From: Proteles cristata cristata | Lineage: Eukaryota; Chordata; Mammalia; Carnivora; Hyaenidae | Assembly: GCA_017311185.1 (NCBI GenBank) | Contig: JAESUZ010000980.1 | Coordinates: 2,046,001-2,110,000, forward strand | Reading direction: 5' to 3' | Length of the DNA stretch: 64,000 nucleotides | In this document: positions 59,131 through 64,000 of the stretch, piece by piece | Layout: every line of letters starts with the position of its first letter | Position numbering within the stretch: the first letter of the stretch is position 1 | Notes under the pieces: model-generated | The model's input: only the letters and a program-made list of their open reading frames with translations | Databases searched by the model: none | What the model was told of the DNA's origin: nothing | Translations under genes and position numbers: made by a program

Positions 59131-62100
59131 AAACATGGAGGTTAAAGAACACCCTTCTAAAGAATGAATGGGCCAATCAGGCAATTAGAGATGAAATTGA
59201 AAAATATATGGAAAGAAATGAAAATGAAAACACAACAATTCAAAATCTATGGGATGCGGCAAAGGCAGTCCTAAGAGGAAAGTACATTGCTCTCCAGGCC
59301 TATTTCAAGAGATTAGAAAAAGCGCAAGTCCAAAATCTAACAGCTCACCTAAAGGAACTAGAGGCAGAGCAACAAGAATGCCCTAAACCCAGTAGAAGAA
59401 GAGAAATAGTAAAAATTAGAGCAGAAATAAACAACATCGAGACCAAAGAAACAATTGAACAGATCAATGAAACCAAGAGTTGGTTTTTTGAAAAAGTAAA
59501 CAAAATTGACAAACCTCTAGCCAGACTTATCCAAAAGAAAAGAGAGAGCACCCAAATAGACAAAATTATGAATGAAAATGGACTTATTACAACCAATCCC
59601 TCAGAAATACAAGCAATTATCAGGGAATACTATGAAAAATTATATGCCAATAAATTGGACAACTTAGAAGAAATGGACAAATTCCTAAACACACACCCAC
59701 TACCAAAATTCACACGTGAAGAAATAGAAAACCTGAACAGACCCATAACAAGTGAAGAAATTGAATCAGTGATCAAAAATCTCCCAACAAATAAGAGCCC
59801 TGGACCTGATGGCTTCCCTGGGGAATTCTACCAGACATTTAAAACAGAATTAATCCCAATTCTTCTCAAGTTATTCCAAAAAATTGAAAGCGAAGGAAAA
59901 CTCCCGGACTCATTTTATGAAGCCTGCATCACACTGATTCCCAAGCCAGACAGAGATCCAGCAAAAAAAGAGAACTACAGGCCAATATCCTTAATGAATA
60001 CGGATGCAAAAATTCTCAACAAGATCCTTGCAAATCGAATCCAGCAGCATATCAAAAGAATCATCCACCAAGATCAAGTGGGATTCATTCCTGGGTTACA
60101 GGGCTGGTTCAACATTCGCAAATCAATCAATGTGATACATCATATCAATAAAAGAAAAGATAAAAACCATATGATCCTGTCAATAGATGCAGAAAAAGCA
60201 TTTGACAAAATACAGCATCCCTTCTTAATAAAGACTCTCGAGAAAGTTGGGATAGAAGGAACCTACTTAAACATCATCAAAGCCATCTATGAGAAGCCTT
60301 CAGCTAACATCATCCTCAACGGGGAAAAACTCAGAGCTTTCCCGCTGAGATCAGGAACACGACAGGGATGTCCACTCTCACCACTGCTGTTTAACATAGT
60401 GCTGGAAGTCCTAGCATCAGCCATCAGACACCAAAAGGAAATCAAAGGCATCAGAATTGGCAAAGAGGAAGTCAAACTTTCACTTTTCGCAGATGACATG
60501 ATCCTCTACATAGAAAACCCGACAGACTCCACCAGAAGCCTACTAGAACTGATCCAAGAATTCAGCAAGTTGCAGGGTACAAAATCAACGTACAGAAATC
60601 GGTTGCATTTTTATACACCAACAATGAAGCAACAGAAAGAGAAATCAAGAAACTGATCCCATTCACAATTGCACAAAAACCATAAAATACCTCGGAATAA
60701 ACCTAACCAAGGATACAAGAGATCTGTATGATGAAAACTATAGAAAACTTATGAAGGAAATTGAAGAAGACACAAAGAAGTGGAAAAACATTCCATGCTC
60801 ATGGATAGGAAGAATAAATATAGTTAAGATGTCATTACTACCTAAGGCACTCTACACATTCAATGCAATTCCAATCAAAATTGCACCAGCATACTTCTCA
60901 AAACTAGAACAAACTATCCAAAAATTTGTATGGAACCACAAAAGACCCCGAATAGCCAAAGTAATCCTGAAAAATAAAACCAAAACGGAGGGATCACCAT
61001 CCCAGACTTTAGCCTCTACTACAAAGCTGTCATCATCAAGACAGTATGGTATTGGCACAAAAACAGACACATAGACCAATGGAACAGAATTGAGAACTCA
61101 GAAGTGGACCCAAAAGTATACAGCCAACTAATCTTTGACAAAGCAGGAAAGAATATCCGATGGAAAAAAAGACAGCCTTTTTAACAGATGGTGTTGGGAG
61201 AACTGGACAGCAACATGCAGAAGAATGAAACTAGATCATTTTCTCACACCATGCACAAAATAAACTCAAAATGGATAAAGGACCTGAACGTGAGACAGGA
61301 AACTATCAACACCCTAGAGGAGAAAGCAGGAAACAACCTCCTTGACCTCCACCGCAGCAACTTACTTGACACATCCCCAAAAGCAAGGGAATCAAGAGCA
61401 AAAATAAACTGTTGGGACCTCATCAAGATTAAAAGCTTCTGCACAGCAAAGGAAACAACCCAGAAAATTAATAGGCAACCAACGGAATGGGAAAAGATAG
61501 TTGCAAATGACATATCAGATAAAGGGTTGATATCCAGAATCTACAAGGAACTCACCAAACTACACGCCTGAAAAACAAACAACCCAGTGAAGAAATGGGC
61601 AGAAGATATGAACAGACACTTCTCCAAAGAGGACATCCAGATGGCCAACAGACACATAAAACGATGCTCAGCATCCCTCCTCATCAGGGAAATACAAATC
61701 AAAACCACACTGAGATACCACCTCATGCCAGTCAGAGTGGCTAAAATGAGCAAATCAGAGGACTTTAGATGCTGGCGAGATGTGGAGACACGGGCACCCT
61801 CCTACACTGTTGGTGGGAATGTAAACTGGTACAGCCCCTCTGGAAAACAGTGTGGAGGTTCCTAAGGAAACTAACAATAGAACTCCCCTAGGACCCAGCA
61901 ATAGCACTGCTAGGAATTTACCCAAGGGATGCAGAAATGTTGATGCATAGGAGCACATGTACCCCAATGTTCATAGCAGCACTCTCCACAATAGCTAAAA
62001 CATGGAAAGAGCCTAAGTGTCCATCAACAGATGAATGGATCAAGATGTGGTTGATCTGTACCATGGAATACTCCATGGCAATGAGAAACAATGAAATCTG

Positions 62101-62411
62101 GCCATGTGTAGCAACATGGATGGACCTTGAGGGTGTTATGCTGAGCGAAATAAGTCAGGCAGTGAAGGACAAATATCATATGTGTGCACATATAGGAGGA
62201 TTAGGAGGAACTTAACAGAGGACCAAGGGGGAGAAGAAGGGCCGAAATGGTGGGCGAAAGTGAGAGAGGCAAACCATGAGAGACTCTTGAATGCTGACAA
62301 AAACTGAGGACTAGTGGATGTGGGGGGGAGGAGGGGTGGGCATGGAGGAGGGCACTTGTGGGGATGAGCACTGGGTGTTATGTGGAAACTAATTTGACAA
62401 TAAACTATTTG
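59131..62411 (+). mobile_element. L1-C: 5'-truncated L1, plus
   Basis: Begins within the ORF2 endonuclease region (aaaaaacatggaggttaaag) and runs through RT, the C-terminal domain and the G-rich 3'UTR (62310-62345) to an AATAAACTATTTGC + poly-A tail. Flanks ATAGTGTTATAGA (5') and TTAGTGTTGTAGA (3') form an imperfect target-site duplication. It is not the same copy as L1-A/B: it has the ~33 bp before [10 protein letters not shown] that both lack. Confidence 0.93.
59208..62215 (+). pseudogene. L1-C ORF2 (RT domain largely open, then frameshifted)
   Basis: A 482-codon open segment (59208-60656) contains the RT fingers motif [12 protein letters not shown] and the catalytic FADD at residues 427-430. 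It lacks the endonuclease. Compared with L1-B, one base is missing near 60,568 (caagttgcaggg versus caaagtctcaggg), which throws the frame. The original frame resumes in pieces at 60751-61074, 61188-61571 and 61937-62215. It would normally be the target-primed reverse transcriptase of L1. Here it is defective. Confidence 0.92.
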
Positions 62412-62605
62412 CAAAAAAAAAAAATTAGTGTTGTAGAGATAATGGTAAGAGGATAATTTTAATATGTGGCATTTTCTATAATAAATTTTGGGTGCTAAGG
62501 GAATTAGGTAGAGTATATAATATGACCACATATTAAGGGTGAAGAAATTAAAATATAGAAAGATCAGTGGATGCAGCAAGGGTGGTTGATATAAATGTGA
62601 ACCCT

Positions 62606-63064
62606 TTCTTTTTTAACATTAAAAAAAGTTTTTTTAGGTTTATTTATTTCTTTTGAGAGAGAGAGAGCATGTGAGCAAGGGAAGGCAGAAAGAGAGGGAG
62701 AGCCTCCCTTGAGCAGGCTCTACACTGTCAGTGCAGAGCCCGATGTGGGCCTTGAACCCAGGAACCATGGGATGATGACCTGAGCTGAGATCAAGAGTCA
62801 GATACTTACCCGGGCGCCTGGGTGGCTTAGTTGGTTAAGCGTCCGACTTTCACTTAGGTCATGATCTCGCGGTTCGTGGGTTCGAGCCCCGCGTCGGGCT
62901 CTGTGCTGACTGCCAGCTCAGAGCCTGGAGCCTATTTCAGAGTCTGTGTCTCGCTCTCTCTGACCCTCCCCTGCTCACGCTGTCTCTCTCCTAGAAATAA
63001 ATAAAAATATTTAAAAAAAAAAAAAGAGTCAGATACTTACCATCCTGAGTCACCCAAGTGCCCC
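62606..63064 (-). mobile_element. CAN-SINE (older), minus, split by a nested SINE
   Basis: Left part 62606-62810 (tttatttcttttgagagagagag ... gatgacctgagctgagatc), right part 63042-63064 ending gagtcacccaagtgcccc. The two parts join cleanly when the nested copy and its duplication are removed. Confidence 0.92.
62811..63024 (+). mobile_element. CAN-SINE (young) nested in an older one, plus
   Basis: Head cgggcgcctgggtggcttagttgg, box-B GTGGGTTCGAGCCCC, CTCCTAGAAATAAATAAA tail. Exact target-site duplication AGAGTCAGATACTTACC at 62794 and 63025. Confidence 0.97.
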
Positions 63065-63319
63065 TATAGCCATTAGATTTCAATTTTAAAACCCCCAAAA
63101 CTCCAACCTAGTCATCTCTCAGGTTAACGGTGTGGTTGTGGAACTAGGGCGAAGTTCGTTACACTTCACTGCTGGTGCTGCATTTTGCCCATTGTTCCAG
63201 CACAGTGAGGCTGAGCAGGGAAGACAGAGAGCTCATCCTCCAGCACCTGGGCCTGAGGGTGATGGATACATCTGTAGGGGTGGGGGATAATCCCAGTTTT
63301 CACTTGTCCTTTTACATAT

Positions 63320-63520
63320 CTTTTCCCTATCTTTTCCCATTTGATCCTTAAAACAGCCTTGTTAACCCAACAGAAATTTTTAGTTCCATTTTACATAGAA
63401 GAAAAAAAGTTTAAGAATGTAAGCTTGCTGCCCAAGGTCATATGGCTAGGAAGTTGGAGAGACCAAAAGGAAGCCCAGATTTCTACCTCTAAGTCTGTTA
63501 TTCTTTCAGCAATCTTATTT
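63320..63520 (-). repeat. MIR
   Basis: 'tttgatccttaaaacagccttgttaaccc', 'gttccattttacatagaag', 'cttgctgcccaaggtcatatggctaggaagttgg', in antisense MIR order. The 78-codon frame across it is not a gene. Confidence 0.85.
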
Positions 63521-63689
63521 GGGTCGGGGCTGCTAGGGACCGGGTCTCCTGCAGGTAAAAGGGAGAGGAGGACATGAGTGGCCTATGATGTCTGTGCCTT
63601 TGCACACACGCACCTTCCCCACTCCCTCTTCACTTTCCTGCGCACAGACCCCAACTTGCTTTCAAAAAAAAAAAAAACCTTAAATAACA

Positions 63690-64000
63690 AAAATGTTATA
63701 TTTTAGAGCAGTTTTAGGTTTACAGAATTATTGGCTAGATAGCACAGAGTTTTCATATGCCCCAGATTTAATTTCCCCTATTACTCACTTCTTATTTTGT
63801 ATGGTACATATGTCCCAATTAATGAGCTAGTATTGACAGATTTTATTAGCTAAATGTGCTAATAAATGTCCTCATTTTCTACCCTAATATATATTTTTTT
63901 TCTGTTCCAGGTTCCCATGCAGGAAACCACGTTGTATTTAATAATCATGTCTTCTTGGGCTACTCTTGGTTTTGACAGTTTCTCAGACTTGGTGTTGACA
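63690..64000. repeat. Old L1 3'-end-type repeat, cut by the window edge
   Basis: 'ttttagagcagttttaggtttacagaattattgg', 'gttttcatatgccccagattt', 'ttccaggttcccatgcaggaaaccacgttgtattta', 'tgggctactcttggttttgacagtttctcagac' follow the order of an old mammalian L1M-type 3' region. Confidence 0.75.

Overview
This is a vertebrate nuclear window from a carnivore, most likely a cat-family (felid) or other feliform genome. The diagnosis rests on about twenty copies of a tRNA-Lys-derived CAN-SINE with the feliform-type head (GGGGCGCCTGGGTGGCT), an internal CT-rich tract and an AATAAATAAA-type tail, in several age classes, together with young carnivore-type L1 elements. The background is gene-poor, AT-rich and densely filled with old repeats (MIR, L2, MER5-like hAT, Tigger-like DNA elements, an MLT1-like LTR, old L1 fragments).

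Layout. 1-26 kb: gene-free sequence with scattered CAN-SINEs, MIRs, MER5-type relics and old L1 3' ends. 26.6-31.4 kb: a young-type L1 (L1-A) on the minus strand whose 5'UTR carries an oppositely oriented insert. 31.4-40.5 kb: gene-free spacer rich in CAN-SINEs. 40.5-43.6 kb: the only convincing host protein gene, an intronless 743-codon POM121-like reading frame on the minus strand with a CpG-rich upstream region and an exact NRF1-type site. 44.7-45.5 kb: a relic DNA transposon with terminal inverted repeats. 46.8-54.1 kb: L1-B, near full length, plus strand, and in its central part almost identical to L1-A in inverted orientation. 59.1-62.4 kb: L1-C, a 5'-truncated L1 keeping a 482-codon stretch of ORF2 with its reverse-transcriptase FADD motif. 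62.6-64.0 kb: nested CAN-SINEs, a MIR and an old L1 tail.

The most unusual structure is the L1-A / L1-B pair. The outer flanks of the pair (left of 26,598 and right of 54,065) are consecutive parts of one older antisense L1. They end in the same 16-bp sequence, AAAAGAATGTGGTCTC, which looks like the two target-site duplications of a single plus-strand L1 insertion. Those duplications now lie 27.5 kb apart with the POM121-like gene between them. L1-A and L1-B share the same disabling lesions, are nearly identical over about 2.7 kb and clearly diverged outside it, and L1-A contains a copied piece of L1-B's 5'UTR plus its non-L1 upstream flank. Together this points to a rearrangement with template switching and/or gene conversion between inverted L1 copies around the gene. 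I saw no CRISPR, operon-type or other prokaryote-like system, and no functional tRNA or rRNA gene.
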